Positions 51,874 through 61,128 of a DNA stretch of 64,000 bases are shown here, one piece after another. The DNA is from DASPKT01 sp035626475 (GTDB lineage: Bacteria > Pseudomonadota > Alphaproteobacteria > Azospirillales > Azospirillaceae): positions 185,056-249,055 of the forward strand of contig DASPNP010000022.1 of NCBI GenBank assembly GCA_035626475.1, in the 5' to 3' direction. Each line of letters opens with the position of its first letter. The stretch's first letter is position 1. Below the pieces are notes generated by a model. The model did no database searches. It saw only the letters and a program-made list of their open reading frames with translations, and was not told where the DNA came from. Made by a program: the position numbers and the translations under genes.

Positions 51874-53112
51874 TCACTTCGCCTTGGGGAGCGGCTTGAC
51901 CTCGACGTCCGGCATCTTCTCCGCCACCGTCACCAGGTCGCCTTCCTTCAGGTAGCCGGCGCCGGTCACGATGATGCGGGCGCCCTCGTCCACGCCGGAC
52001 ATCAGGGCGATGCGGCCCTGGTCGCGGGCGCCGGTCTCCACCACATGGGCGCGGGCCTTGTTCCCGTCGCCGACCGAGTAGACCACCGGCCGGCCGTCCT
52101 TGTAGACGACGGCGTTCTCCGGCACGACCAGCGCGTCCATGCTGCCGGTCTCGACCCGCCCGCGGGCGAACATGCCGGGGCGCAGGGCGGGGTCCTTCGG
52201 CACGTCGATCTTGACGATGCCCATGCGGGTCTTCGGGTCTACGGTGGGCGCCACCAGCCGCACCTTGCCCTCGAAGGCCGCGTCGCGGTCGCCGTCGACG
52301 CGCAGCGTCACAGACTGGCCCTCGCGCAGGCGCAGTATGTCGACCTCCGGCACCTCGGCCGCCAGCTCGACCCGGTCGTCGCGGATCATGCGGAACATCT
52401 CGGCGCCGCCGCCGCTGACCATGCCCAGGCGGGCGGAGCGGGCGATGATGGTGCCGTCGGCCGGCGCGCGCACCTCGGCCTGGCGCAGGCGCGCCTCCGA
52501 CTGCTCGCGGTTGGCGGCGGCCACGGCCACGCGGGCCTGCGCCGTCGCGGCGGTGGCCCGCTTGTTGTCGAGGTCGCGGGCGCTGGTGTGGCCGCCCTTG
52601 GACAGCTCCTCGGCGCGGCGGACGTTGGCCTGCGCCTCGGCGGCGATGGCCTGGGCCTCGCGCAGCGCGGCCTCCTTCTGAGCCAGGTCGGCGCGCAGGA
52701 TGCTGTCGTTCAGCCGCACCAGCACCTGACCGGCCTTCACCTTGTCGCCGACATCGACCAGCACCTCGGTCACGGCGATGCCGGTCGCCTCGGCGCCGAT
52801 GGTCAGCTCGTCCCAGGCGGTCAGCGAGCCGGTGACCGGCAGGGTGGCGCTGATCGGCGCGCGGCCCAGTGGCTGCGCCGTGACGGTCAGGGTCGAGGCC
52901 TGCTTGGAGGCGTCCGCCGGGGCGGGGCCGCCGCCGCGGGTCGCGAAGACCCCGATGCCGACGGCGACGGCCAGCAGCGAGACGCCGCCGGCGATCCACC
53001 AGCGGCGCTTGCCGCGGATTCTGGTCTGGCCCGTCATTCCGCCCATGACGTGGACCGGGTTCTGCTTCGCCGTCGCCGACGCGATCGGCTCCACAGGTTG
53101 GCTGTAGCTCAT
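51874..53112 (-). CDS. RND efflux periplasmic adaptor (membrane fusion protein)
   Basis: This 412-residue adaptor has a membrane anchor at about 36-55 (WWIAGGVSLLAVAVGIGVFA) and no lipobox. A lipoyl-like hairpin follows (VLVDVGDKVKAGQVLVRLND near 116-135). A coiled-coil arm rich in Ala/Gln/Arg spans about 138-195, then the second lipoyl half (VRAPADGTIIARSARLGMV). The beta-barrel and membrane-proximal domains come last. It bridges the permease and an outer-membrane channel. It is the first gene of the operon and is followed by the permease after 13 bases. A 16-base palindrome lies about 137 bases upstream. Confidence 0.9.
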   Translation of the reverse strand: MSYSQPVEPIASATAKQNPVHVMGGMTGQTRIRGKRRWWIAGGVSLLAVAVGIGVFATRGGGPAPADASKQASTLTVTAQPLGRAPISATLPVTGSLTAWDELTIGAEATGIAVTEVLVDVGDKVKAGQVLVRLNDSILRADLAQKEAALREAQAIAAEAQANVRRAEELSKGGHTSARDLDNKRATAATAQARVAVAAANREQSEARLRQAEVRAPADGTIIARSARLGMVSGGGAEMFRMIRDDRVELAAEVPEVDILRLREGQSVTLRVDGDRDAAFEGKVRLVAPTVDPKTRMGIVKIDVPKDPALRPGMFARGRVETGSMDALVVPENAVVYKDGRPVVYSVGDGNKARAHVVETGARDQGRIALMSGVDEGARIIVTGAGYLKEGDLVTVAEKMPDVEVKPLPKAK

Positions 53113-53248
53113 GTTCCCCCTCTTCGGGACGCGGCACCCCGGCCTGTCCCTGGCTTGGCCTCAACATACGTCCGGGTTCCCATCCTTCCCGCAGGGCGGC
53201 GCGGGAAGGCCGGGATACCGGCCCGTTCCGATAGTTGCAGACACGCTA

Positions 53249-53264
53249 TTACGCGTCCGCGTAA
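53249..53264. promoter_or_regulatory. 16-base palindrome upstream of the efflux operon
   Basis: TTACGCG and CGCGTAA flank a two-base centre, between the adaptor start at 53112 and the TonB receptor terminator. TetR-type regulators of efflux pumps bind sites of this kind, but no such regulator gene is in the window. Confidence 0.45.
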
Positions 53265-53336
53265 CGGAATAGAGGGGTATTGTATCAGTTTGTAACGCTG
53301 GACGGCAGGGCCGCTCTTTTGCGCCCCGAAAAGAAA

Positions 53337-53363
53337 GCGGCGCCGGAAAGCCTCCGGCGCCGC
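53337..53363 (-). terminator. rho-independent terminator of the TonB receptor gene
   Basis: GCGGCGCCGG and CCGGCGCCGC form a 10-base stem with a seven-base loop. On the minus strand TTTCTTTTCG follows. It lies about 28 bases after the receptor stop. Confidence 0.8.
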
Positions 53364-53390
53364 TCCTGCCCCTCGAAAAACGAGGCGATA

Positions 53391-55808
53391 TCAGTACTTG
53401 ACGCTTGCCGACAGGCCGAAGGTGCGGCCCTTGCGCAGCGCCGAGAAGAAGGCGCGGGGCGTGCCGGTGTCGGCGCCGACGGTGCCCGGCGGCAGGCGCG
53501 GAACGAAGCCGTGGCGCAGGTCGAACCAGCGGGTCGCCAGCGGGATGCTGTCCTCGTCCAGCAGGTTGCGGCCGAACACGGCCAGTTCCCACATGTCGCT
53601 GCGCACGCCGGCGCGGGCGCCCAGCAGGTAGGAATCCCCGGTCTCGGCCAGGTTGTGGACCTGGACGTACTTGCTGGACTCGTAGGTCAGGTCGCCGCTC
53701 AGGAAGAAGCGGGTCTCGCCGACCAGCGTGTCCTCATAGGTGGCGTTGGCCGAGACCTTGTGCTTGGAGCCCAGCGGCAGGCGGTTGCCGCTGATGTCGC
53801 AGAGATCGCCCTGGTAGCCGGCCGGGATCAGGAAGCCGCCGGAGTTCAGCACGTACTCGAAGTCGTCGCAGCCCTTGGTGAACTTGGCGTCGGTCAGCGA
53901 GTAGCCGAAGCCGAGGGTCAGCTGGTCGGTCGGCGCCGCCTGAACCTCCAGCTCGAAGCCCTTGATCTCCGCCGCGCCCTGGTTGGTGGCGATGGAGGTG
54001 AGGGCGCCCTGGCCGGTGGGGCTCGCCAGCGCCTGGGTCAGCTGCACGTCGGTGGCGTCGATGTAGTAGCCGGAGGCGTTGACCTGCAGGCGGCCGCCCA
54101 ACCAGGTGGTCTTGGCGCCGATCTCGTAGTTGTCCGACTCCTCCTGCAGGTAGAAGGGCTTGCCCACCGTGTTGCCGGCCGAACCGTTGACGCCGCCGGG
54201 CTTGTTGCCCTTGGCGAAGACGCCGTACAGCAGCGCGTCCTCGGTGAACTGGTAGTCCAGGGTGAAGCGAGGGGTGACGCTCTGGTACTTCTCCGAACCG
54301 GCGAAGCCCTGCACGCCCGGACGGCCGGGGGCGCAGCAGTCGATGCGGCTCTTCTCCTCGACCGCCCAGCGCACCTCGCCGGTGGCGGTCAGCTGCTCCG
54401 TGATGTCGAAGGCGACCAGGGCGAACAGCGCCTTGTTCTCGATCTCGGTCAGCACCGAGCCGGGCGACGTGACCTCCTGGCCGGCGGCGTTCTCGAAGGG
54501 CAGGCCGCCCTTGCCGCTGGCGAAGGTGATGTCGACGTTCTCTTCCCGGTTATGGAAGAAGTAGCCGCCGCCCAGCCAGCGGAAGCGGTCGTCCTGCGGG
54601 CTGGCGAGGCGCAGCTCGGTCGAGTAGTCGCGGATCAGGTAGCGGCTGGAATTGGCGAAGGCCGGCTCCTGTGGCACGCCGCCGACGACCGGCGGGCCGA
54701 AGAAGACGAACGCGTCGGAATGGTCGCTGTCGGTGCCGTAGAAGCGCTTGGCCCAGCGGTAGCCGGACTGCGAGGTCAGCGTGTAGCCCGAGCCGCCGAT
54801 GTCGTAGTCCGCCGCCAGGCTGGCCAGATACTGCTGCACCTCGACGCCGTCATAGGCGGTGCCGTCGGCGGTGCCGTTCGGCAGCGGGTCGGTGTTCAGC
54901 GCGATCAGGTCCGGCCGCGGCTTGATGACGCCGCAGTAATACTGGTTGTTGTTGGTGCTGACGATGGTGCCGCCGGCGCGGAAGGCGGCGGAGCGGAAGC
55001 CCGGCTTGCAGTTGTTGGCGGTCGCCGGCTGCAGGAACAGCGCCAGCGGGCCGTCGTCGTCCTTGCTGATCTGGCCGCGGGCGCGGACCGTCAGATTGTC
55101 GCTGGCCTGAAGGAACAGGGTGCCGGCGACGCTGTCGCTCTGCTCGTCGCCGACCTTCTTGCCGGTCAGCCGGTTGCGGTACTGCCCGCCATATTCGAAA
55201 TGCCGGGCGTTGAGGCTGGCGAACAGCTTGTCGGCGATGATCGGGCCGCTGACATTGCCGGTCAGCTCCAGCTCGTCATACTCGGCGACCGTCAGCTTGG
55301 CGCCGGCGCGCGCCTCGTTGCCCGGCGTGCGGGTGATGAAGTTGATGGCGCCGGCGTAGGTGTTGCGGCCGTAGAGCGCGCTCTGCGGGCCCTTGATGAT
55401 CTCCACCCGCTCCAGCTGGCTCAGATCCAGGCTCTGGATGTCGCCGGGATAGTAGATGCCGTCGATGAAGTAGGCGGTGCCCGATTCGACGCCGAACTGC
55501 ACGCCGGCCAGCACATTGGCCTGGCCGCGGATCACGGGGCGGTCGGTGGTGCGGCCGAAGGCCTGGGAGAAGCTGAGGCCCGGGGTGAAGCGGGCGATGT
55601 CGTTGACGTCGGTGATGCCGCGCTCGGCCAGCGCCTCGCCGGTGAAGGCGGTGACGGCGACGGGGGCCTGCTGCAGCGACTCCTCGACCTTGCGGGCGGT
55701 GACGACGATCTCTTCGATCTGGGCGGAGGCCGGCACGGCGGTGATCGCCATCCCCAATCCGACGGCGCTGCCCAGAAGCATCGACTTGAACGAGACCTTC
55801 ACTGCCAT
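53391..55808 (-). CDS. TonB-dependent outer-membrane receptor
   Basis: This 805-residue receptor has a signal peptide to about residue 29 (VPASA), then a TonB-box-like IEEIVVTARK and a plug domain. The plug shows SLQQAPVAVTAFTGEAL, DIARFTPGLSF, VIRGQ and LERVEIIKGPQSALYGRNTYAGAINFIT. The barrel ends in Tyr, as usual. It imports a large substrate across the outer membrane with TonB energy. The neighbouring secreted glucoamylase suggests a starch or maltodextrin fragment, but that is inference; siderophores remain possible. Several extracellular-loop cysteine pairs (for example IDCCAPGR) are noteworthy. A palindrome lies in its upstream region at 55928. Confidence 0.92.
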   Translation of the reverse strand: MAVKVSFKSMLLGSAVGLGMAITAVPASAQIEEIVVTARKVEESLQQAPVAVTAFTGEALAERGITDVNDIARFTPGLSFSQAFGRTTDRPVIRGQANVLAGVQFGVESGTAYFIDGIYYPGDIQSLDLSQLERVEIIKGPQSALYGRNTYAGAINFITRTPGNEARAGAKLTVAEYDELELTGNVSGPIIADKLFASLNARHFEYGGQYRNRLTGKKVGDEQSDSVAGTLFLQASDNLTVRARGQISKDDDGPLALFLQPATANNCKPGFRSAAFRAGGTIVSTNNNQYYCGVIKPRPDLIALNTDPLPNGTADGTAYDGVEVQQYLASLAADYDIGGSGYTLTSQSGYRWAKRFYGTDSDHSDAFVFFGPPVVGGVPQEPAFANSSRYLIRDYSTELRLASPQDDRFRWLGGGYFFHNREENVDITFASGKGGLPFENAAGQEVTSPGSVLTEIENKALFALVAFDITEQLTATGEVRWAVEEKSRIDCCAPGRPGVQGFAGSEKYQSVTPRFTLDYQFTEDALLYGVFAKGNKPGGVNGSAGNTVGKPFYLQEESDNYEIGAKTTWLGGRLQVNASGYYIDATDVQLTQALASPTGQGALTSIATNQGAAEIKGFELEVQAAPTDQLTLGFGYSLTDAKFTKGCDDFEYVLNSGGFLIPAGYQGDLCDISGNRLPLGSKHKVSANATYEDTLVGETRFFLSGDLTYESSKYVQVHNLAETGDSYLLGARAGVRSDMWELAVFGRNLLDEDSIPLATRWFDLRHGFVPRLPPGTVGADTGTPRAFFSALRKGRTFGLSASVKY

Positions 55809-55927
55809 CTGCCACCCCCTGCTTTATCGCGCCGGCCCCACCCGCGACGGGGGCCTATCACGCACTTTAGATGGGGGTAAGCGTAAGGGGAGCCCGGGAG
55901 GCGATTCAAGCGGCTTGCCTAGTTGTC

Positions 55928-55942
55928 ATGTCATTATGACAT
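55928..55942. promoter_or_regulatory. 15-base palindrome upstream of the TonB receptor
   Basis: ATGTCAT-T-ATGACAT is a perfect 7-1-7 palindrome with an additional TGTCAT half-site overlapping its left end. It is AT-rich for this genome and lies about 120 bases before the receptor start, in the 171-base gap after the PAS protein gene. It is a candidate regulator site. Confidence 0.5.
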
Positions 55943-55979
55943 TTAGGACTGAAACTTGTGTCCCCTGCGCCACACCGCC

Positions 55980-56468
55980 TCAGTAGAGGGCCGCGCTGGC
56001 AAGGCTGTCGCCGCCGTAAAGCGAGACGCGGCTGCGCTGGTGCCCGGCGGCGTACATGCCGACGATCACGCTGTCCACCCGCTCGCCATCGCCGCACGGC
56101 AGCAGCAGCCGGTCGAGCCGGCGGGCGGCGCCTTTCAGCGCACGCGCGTCCATGGTGCAGGCCACCGGCGCGCGCTCCGTCCGGCAGCGTTCGTATGGCG
56201 CCAGCATCGTCGCGTGCACCTCGGGCGGCAGGCAATCCTCGAGATAGCGGCCGGTGAAGTCGCGGCCGTCATAGCGGTTGATGGCGGTTCCGGCCAAGCG
56301 GACATAAAGCCGCTTCGGGCCGTCATGCAACTCGATGATGCCGATATGCCCGAACCAGGGCTGGAAATCCTCGGCCCGGAACTCGCGGCGCGCCGGCAGG
56401 GGGCGACCGTCGCGCACCGTCTCCCAGAGGGCCAGAAGGCCCGCCAGTTGCGCGTTCTCGATGTCCAT
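55980..56468 (-). CDS. PAS-domain protein (PAS_5-like)
   Basis: This 162-residue protein is a single PAS-like domain. The pattern LLALWETVRDGRPLPARREF near 11-30, PWFGHIGIIEL, LYVRLAGTAINRYDGRDFTGRYLEDCLP and RRLDRLLLPCGDGERVDSVIVGMY matches the PAS_5 group. That group is common in Rhodospirillales and usually stands alone. Such proteins have no assigned function; ligand sensing is assumed. It lies between the TonB receptor and the divergent glucoamylase gene, sharing a 163-base region with the latter. Confidence 0.8.
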   Translation of the reverse strand: MDIENAQLAGLLALWETVRDGRPLPARREFRAEDFQPWFGHIGIIELHDGPKRLYVRLAGTAINRYDGRDFTGRYLEDCLPPEVHATMLAPYERCRTERAPVACTMDARALKGAARRLDRLLLPCGDGERVDSVIVGMYAAGHQRSRVSLYGGDSLASAALY

Positions 56469-56631
56469 GCGTGTCTCTCCCCGGCGGATAGCGCCCGCCT
56501 ACCCCGTTTACGTACGCTCGAAAGTGTTAATGGTGGGTTACCGGTGCCACTGGGCGTCGGCAGCCGGTTGCCTCGGCGGGCTCGGGGTGCTTCTCTCCCT
56601 GCAGGAAACGAGTGCTACCGGAGGAGTCGAG

Positions 56632-58779
56632 ATGCGGGCGTTGGCGGCGGGGGCCCTGTCCCTGGGCATGGTGGCGCTGGGTACCGGGATCGCCCTGGCG
56701 GAACCGCCGGGAGCGCCGGGCGCCGCGCCCTTCTGGACCACCGGCGCCAAGGAAGGCATCGGCACCGCCATCGGCGCGGAATCCCCGGTCTGGTACGCGC
56801 TCGGCCAGGGCGTGCTGCAGGAGGTCTACTACCCCGCCCTCGACGTCGCCAATGTCCGCGAGCTGCGCTTCCTGGTGCTGGACGGGCAGGGCAAGGTGAC
56901 GACCGAGGGGGAGGGGATGCGCCTGTCGGTGGAGCTGGCCGATCCGCGTGCGCTGACCTACCGGCAGGTGGCGACCGACGCGCAGGGCCGCTTCCGCCTG
57001 ACCAAGACCTGGATCACCGATCCGGCGCGCCCGGCCCTGCTGGCCGAGGTGCGGTTCGAGGCGCTGGACGGCGGCGCCTACCGCCTGTTCGCCCATTACG
57101 ACCCGTCGCTGGCCGGCAGCGGCCTGTGCGACGCCGGTTCGGTGATGCGGGGCGCGCTGGTCGCCACCGACGATGGCGCGTGCGATCCGGAGAAGGTGCT
57201 GGAAGGCGCCACCGTCGCCACCGCGCTCATGGCCTCCACCCCGTTCAAGGCGGTGTCCAACGGCTATGCCGGCAGTGAAAGCGACGGCGCCGCGCTGCTG
57301 GCGAAGGCGGGCGGGCTGACCCCGGCCCATGCCGCGGCCAAGGGCGGCAATCTGGTGCAGACGGCGGAGATATCCATCGATAAGGACACCCGCTTCACCC
57401 TGGCGCTGGGCTTCGGCCCGGACGCGGCGGCCGCGGTCGCCACCGCCGAGACCGCGCTGAAGCGCGGCTGGGACAAGGCGTCCAAGGCCTATGCCGAGGG
57501 CTGGCACGACTATCTGGACGGCCTCGCGCCGGCACCGAAGAGCGTCGCTTCCGACCCCGCCCTGAAGACGCTCTACACCGTCTCGGTCATGGGGCTGAAG
57601 GCGCATGAGGACAAGAAGTACCCGGGCGCCGGCGTCGCCTCGCTGAGCCATCCCTGGGGCGAGGCGCAGGAGGCCGACCGCTGCTGCCGCCACGGCTATC
57701 ATGCCGTCTGGGCGCGCGACCTCTACCATGTCGCCACCGCCATGGTCGCGGCGGGGGACAAGGCCTATGCCGAGCGCGCGCTGGACTATCTGCTCAACGT
57801 CCAGCAGAAGCCCGACGGCCTCATCCCGCAGAACACCCGGCTGAACGGCAAGCCGATCTGGCCCGGCCAGCAGATGGACCAGGTCGCCTATCCCGCGCTG
57901 ATGGCTTGGCAGCTGGGCCGCACCGACGCCAAGACCTGGGAGAAGCTGAAGCTCTCGGCCGACTATGTCGCCGATTTCGGCCCCGACACCCAGCAGGAGC
58001 GCTGGGAGGAGAACAGTGGCGCCTCGCCCGCCACCGTCGCGGCCGAGATCGCCGGCCTGGTCGCCGCCGCCGACATCGCAGGGAAAAACGGCGACAAGGA
58101 GCGGCAGCAGCGCTACCTGGAGATGGCCGACCTCTGGCAGTCCAAGGTCAAGGAATGGACCGTCACCTCCAAGGGCGAACTGCCGGGCGCCGAGGGCGGC
58201 CGCTACTTCATCCGCATCGCGCCCAAGGGCCAGCCGGACGCCGCCGACCGCATCACCATCACCAATGGCGGCGGCAACCACGACCAGCGCCGCATCGTTG
58301 ACCCGAGCTTCCTGGAACTGGTGCGCCTCGGCGTGCTGCCGGCCTCCGACCCCGACGTGGTCGCCAGCCTGAAGGTCGTCGACCAGGTCATCGGCAAGCC
58401 GGCGCCGGGCGGGGCGATGCTCTATTACCGCTACAACAACGATGGCTACGGCGAGACCACCAACGGCCAGCCCTACACCGGCGAGGGTAAGGGCCGGCTC
58501 TGGCCGCTGCTGACCGGCGAGCGGGGCGAGTACGAGCTGGCCGCCGGCCGGGACGCCATGGCGCATCTGCGCACCATGGCCGCCACCGCCAACCAGGGCC
58601 ACATGATCGCCGAGCAGGTCTGGGACGAGGGGCCCGACTTCGGCAAGGGCACCGGTTCCGCCACGCCGCTGGCCTGGTCCATGGCCCAGTTCGTGCGGCT
58701 CGCCCACTCCATCGACGCCGGCCGCCCGGCGGCGACCCCGTCCATCGTGGCCGAGCGCTACCTGAAGCCGAAACCGTAA
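56632..58779 (+). CDS. secreted glucan 1,4-alpha-glucosidase (GH15 glucoamylase)
   Basis: The start is ATG 56632 behind GGAGGAG, giving 715 residues. A signal peptide (LAAGALSLGMVALGTGIALAE) is followed by a beta-sandwich domain (about 30-290) and the (alpha/alpha)6 catalytic domain. The substrate region has RCCRHGYHAVWARDLYHVATAMV. The general acid is Glu459 in RWEENSG, and the general base is Glu661 in IAEQVWDEG. The family releases glucose from starch, glycogen or maltodextrin ends. The N-terminal domain plus catalytic domain order is that of bacterial glucoamylases. It is probably periplasmic or extracellular. The frame upstream of 56632 overlaps the PAS gene and is excluded. Confidence 0.92.
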   Translation: MRALAAGALSLGMVALGTGIALAEPPGAPGAAPFWTTGAKEGIGTAIGAESPVWYALGQGVLQEVYYPALDVANVRELRFLVLDGQGKVTTEGEGMRLSVELADPRALTYRQVATDAQGRFRLTKTWITDPARPALLAEVRFEALDGGAYRLFAHYDPSLAGSGLCDAGSVMRGALVATDDGACDPEKVLEGATVATALMASTPFKAVSNGYAGSESDGAALLAKAGGLTPAHAAAKGGNLVQTAEISIDKDTRFTLALGFGPDAAAAVATAETALKRGWDKASKAYAEGWHDYLDGLAPAPKSVASDPALKTLYTVSVMGLKAHEDKKYPGAGVASLSHPWGEAQEADRCCRHGYHAVWARDLYHVATAMVAAGDKAYAERALDYLLNVQQKPDGLIPQNTRLNGKPIWPGQQMDQVAYPALMAWQLGRTDAKTWEKLKLSADYVADFGPDTQQERWEENSGASPATVAAEIAGLVAAADIAGKNGDKERQQRYLEMADLWQSKVKEWTVTSKGELPGAEGGRYFIRIAPKGQPDAADRITITNGGGNHDQRRIVDPSFLELVRLGVLPASDPDVVASLKVVDQVIGKPAPGGAMLYYRYNNDGYGETTNGQPYTGEGKGRLWPLLTGERGEYELAAGRDAMAHLRTMAATANQGHMIAEQVWDEGPDFGKGTGSATPLAWSMAQFVRLAHSIDAGRPAATPSIVAERYLKPKP

Positions 58780-58915
58780 GGCGCGGAAGATCGGACCGGA
58801 ACGGCACGGCTGTTCCGACTGTCATCATCAGCCGAAACGGCCGAGGGTTCCGCTTCACTTCCCTGTCGCGCCGCAGGTACAATGGTTGCTGATCGCTCGG
58901 TGCCAGGGGTGTTTT

Positions 58916-61063
58916 GTGTCGTCGGTTCAGGTGCTCGCCATCGTCGGAGGTCGTCTCGAGAGCGACAACGCCGCCATCTTCGCCGAATTGAAGCGCCTGT
59001 CGAACGGGCGCATGGCGATCCTCGCCACCGCGTCGGGCGAGCCCGACGATGTCGGCAAGGAGACGGTCGAGATCTTCGCCGCCCACGGCATCCTCTCCGC
59101 CCTGCTGCCGCTGCACGGCCCCGAAGCCGCCGCCAACGCCCAGGACCCCGCATTGGTGGCCGAGATCGAGCGCTGGGGCAGCGTCTGGTTCACCGGCGGC
59201 GACCAGTCGCTGATCTCCGCGGCGCTGGAACCCGACGGCATCGAGTCGCCGGTGCTGGCCTGCATCCGCCGCCTGCATGCCGAGGGCGGGCTGGTGGCGG
59301 GCTCCAGCGCGGGTGCCGCCTGCCAGTCCGGCCCGATGATCGTCGGCGGCGCCTCGGTGCAGGCGCTGGCGCACGGCGTCACCGAGGATCCGGCGACGCC
59401 CGGCATGATGATGGGCCGGGGGCTGAACTTCTTCCGCCACGGCCTGATCGACCAGCATTTCATCCGCCGCGGCCGGCTGGGCCGGCTGCTGGTCGGCATG
59501 CAGACCAGCGGCAGCCGCTGGGGCTTCGGCGTCGACGAGAACACCGCCATGATCGTGGAGGGCGACAGCCTCCGCGTGGTCGGCGAGTACGGCGCGCTCA
59601 TCATCGACCTCGGCGCCGCCAAGGTGACGGGCGACCGCCGTCGCTGGGACGGGGTGCGGGTCTCCTACCTGGACAATGGCGACGGCTTCGACCTGAAGGC
59701 CATGAAGCCGCTGCCGAACCCGGCCAAGAAGCGCATGCGCTGCAGCAAGCGCTCCTGGACCGCGCCGGCGCACAGCCGCCGCAACATCTTCGGCCCCTAC
59801 ACCTTCTACGAGCTGCTGGTGCGCCTGGCCGAGGGCGACCCGGCGCACTACACCGAGGACACGGCGCTCGCCTTCGAGCCCATCTCCAACACCGCGGTGA
59901 AGCTGCATTTGCAGCGCGACAAACGCCGCTCGAAAGCGCTGTGCGCCCGGACCCCGGCCGGCATCCGCTACACCGCGCTGGACTTCCGGCTCGACATCCG
60001 CTGCGAGCAGCTGAGCCGCGCCGAGTGGGTGCGCTGGCGCACGGCCGAGCAGCGCAGCCTGGTCGGCCCGGGCGACATCCCCGCCGGCAAGATCATCGTC
60101 ACCGGCTCCTCGCCGCTGAGCGGCCGGCCCGAGCTGATGGACGGGATCATCGAGCGCATCCAGGGGCCGGTCGGCGTCATCGCCGCCGCCTCGGGCGATC
60201 CCAAGGACGCGGCCGCCGACTATGTCCGCCTGCTGCGCCGCCACGGGCTGGAGGCGGAGGATCTGGGCATCACGCCCGGCACCATGCCGACGCTGATGGA
60301 CGACCCGGCCATGGTCGAGCGCATCGCCGCCAAGAAGACCATCCTCTTCACCGGCGGCGACCAGAAGCGGCTGGTGGACACGCTGCTGCACCGGGGCGCC
60401 GAGACGCCGCTGCTGACGGCCATCCTGCACGTCTACCTGTCCGGCGGCACGCTGGTGGCGGTCAGCGGCGCCGCGGCGGCCCTGTCGGGCATCATGATCG
60501 CCGGCGGCGGCAGCTACCAGGCGCTGCGCTACGGCGTGGCCGCCGACGCCGGGCACGAGGGCATCCTGATCGAGGAGGGCTTCGGCCTCTTCGACATCGG
60601 CGTGCTGGACCAGAACGTCATCGACCGCAACCGGCTGGGCCGCCTCATCGTCGCCTGCGCCGAGGAGAACAGCCGCTTCGGCTTCGGCCTGTGCGAGGAT
60701 TCGGGCCTGGTCGTCCATGGCGGCGGCACCGAGATCGAGGCCATCGGCCGCACCGGCGTGGTACTGGTGGAGATGGCGCCCGACCAGATCCAGGTCCAGG
60801 GCGACGTCTTCGCCGCCAAGGGCGTGCAGCTGGCCCTGCTGAAGCCCGGCGTGCGCACCGACGCGCTCAGGGCCGGCGCGCCCGCCGTCGCCGACGACGC
60901 CACGCGGCGGGTCGAGGATCTGGTGCGCATGCTGGAGCGCGAGGTCGAGCAGGCCACGCGCCGGGGCAACGGACATGACGGCCGCATCCTGGTGGCGATG
61001 CGGCGGGGACAGCTGGGCCGGGTCGAGGTCGACCTGGAAAGCGAAAGGCTGGGCGGCGACTAG
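58916..61063 (+). CDS. tandem-duplicated cyanophycinase-like protein
   Basis: I choose GTG 58916, behind AGGGG, giving 715 residues. Two S51-type cyanophycinase-like domains are repeated with a period of about 386 residues. Copy 1 has GGDQSLI, the nucleophile Ser131 in GSSAGAACQSG and His181 in IDQHFIRRGRLGRLL. Copy 2 has GGDQKRLV, Ser517 in AVSGAAAALSG and, in place of the His, Asn567 in LDQNVIDRNRLGRLI at exactly the same spacing. Cyanophycinase hydrolyses cyanophycin to Asp-Arg dipeptides; usual enzymes have one domain of about 270-300 residues. Copy 1 should be active, and copy 2 probably structural or regulatory. It lies 65 bases upstream of cphA. Confidence 0.85.
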   Translation: MSSVQVLAIVGGRLESDNAAIFAELKRLSNGRMAILATASGEPDDVGKETVEIFAAHGILSALLPLHGPEAAANAQDPALVAEIERWGSVWFTGGDQSLISAALEPDGIESPVLACIRRLHAEGGLVAGSSAGAACQSGPMIVGGASVQALAHGVTEDPATPGMMMGRGLNFFRHGLIDQHFIRRGRLGRLLVGMQTSGSRWGFGVDENTAMIVEGDSLRVVGEYGALIIDLGAAKVTGDRRRWDGVRVSYLDNGDGFDLKAMKPLPNPAKKRMRCSKRSWTAPAHSRRNIFGPYTFYELLVRLAEGDPAHYTEDTALAFEPISNTAVKLHLQRDKRRSKALCARTPAGIRYTALDFRLDIRCEQLSRAEWVRWRTAEQRSLVGPGDIPAGKIIVTGSSPLSGRPELMDGIIERIQGPVGVIAAASGDPKDAAADYVRLLRRHGLEAEDLGITPGTMPTLMDDPAMVERIAAKKTILFTGGDQKRLVDTLLHRGAETPLLTAILHVYLSGGTLVAVSGAAAALSGIMIAGGGSYQALRYGVAADAGHEGILIEEGFGLFDIGVLDQNVIDRNRLGRLIVACAEENSRFGFGLCEDSGLVVHGGGTEIEAIGRTGVVLVEMAPDQIQVQGDVFAAKGVQLALLKPGVRTDALRAGAPAVADDATRRVEDLVRMLEREVEQATRRGNGHDGRILVAMRRGQLGRVEVDLESERLGGD

Positions 61064-61128
61064 GCGTCGCCCGGAAGTCATTGATGCATTAAGCCGGCGT
61101 CAGTCCGGCGGGGGAGAGAGGGGCGAGC

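Noticed and set aside
48855..51899. 1014-residue plus-strand frame opposite the RND permease
   Set aside because: His/Asp/Gln-rich shadow of a strongly conserved membrane protein.
53280..55880. 866-residue plus-strand frame opposite the TonB receptor
   Set aside because: Shadow frame; it would also run through the receptor terminator.
58797..58819. Small inverted repeat after the glucoamylase as a terminator
   Set aside because: Six-base arms with a nine-base loop and no T run on either strand.
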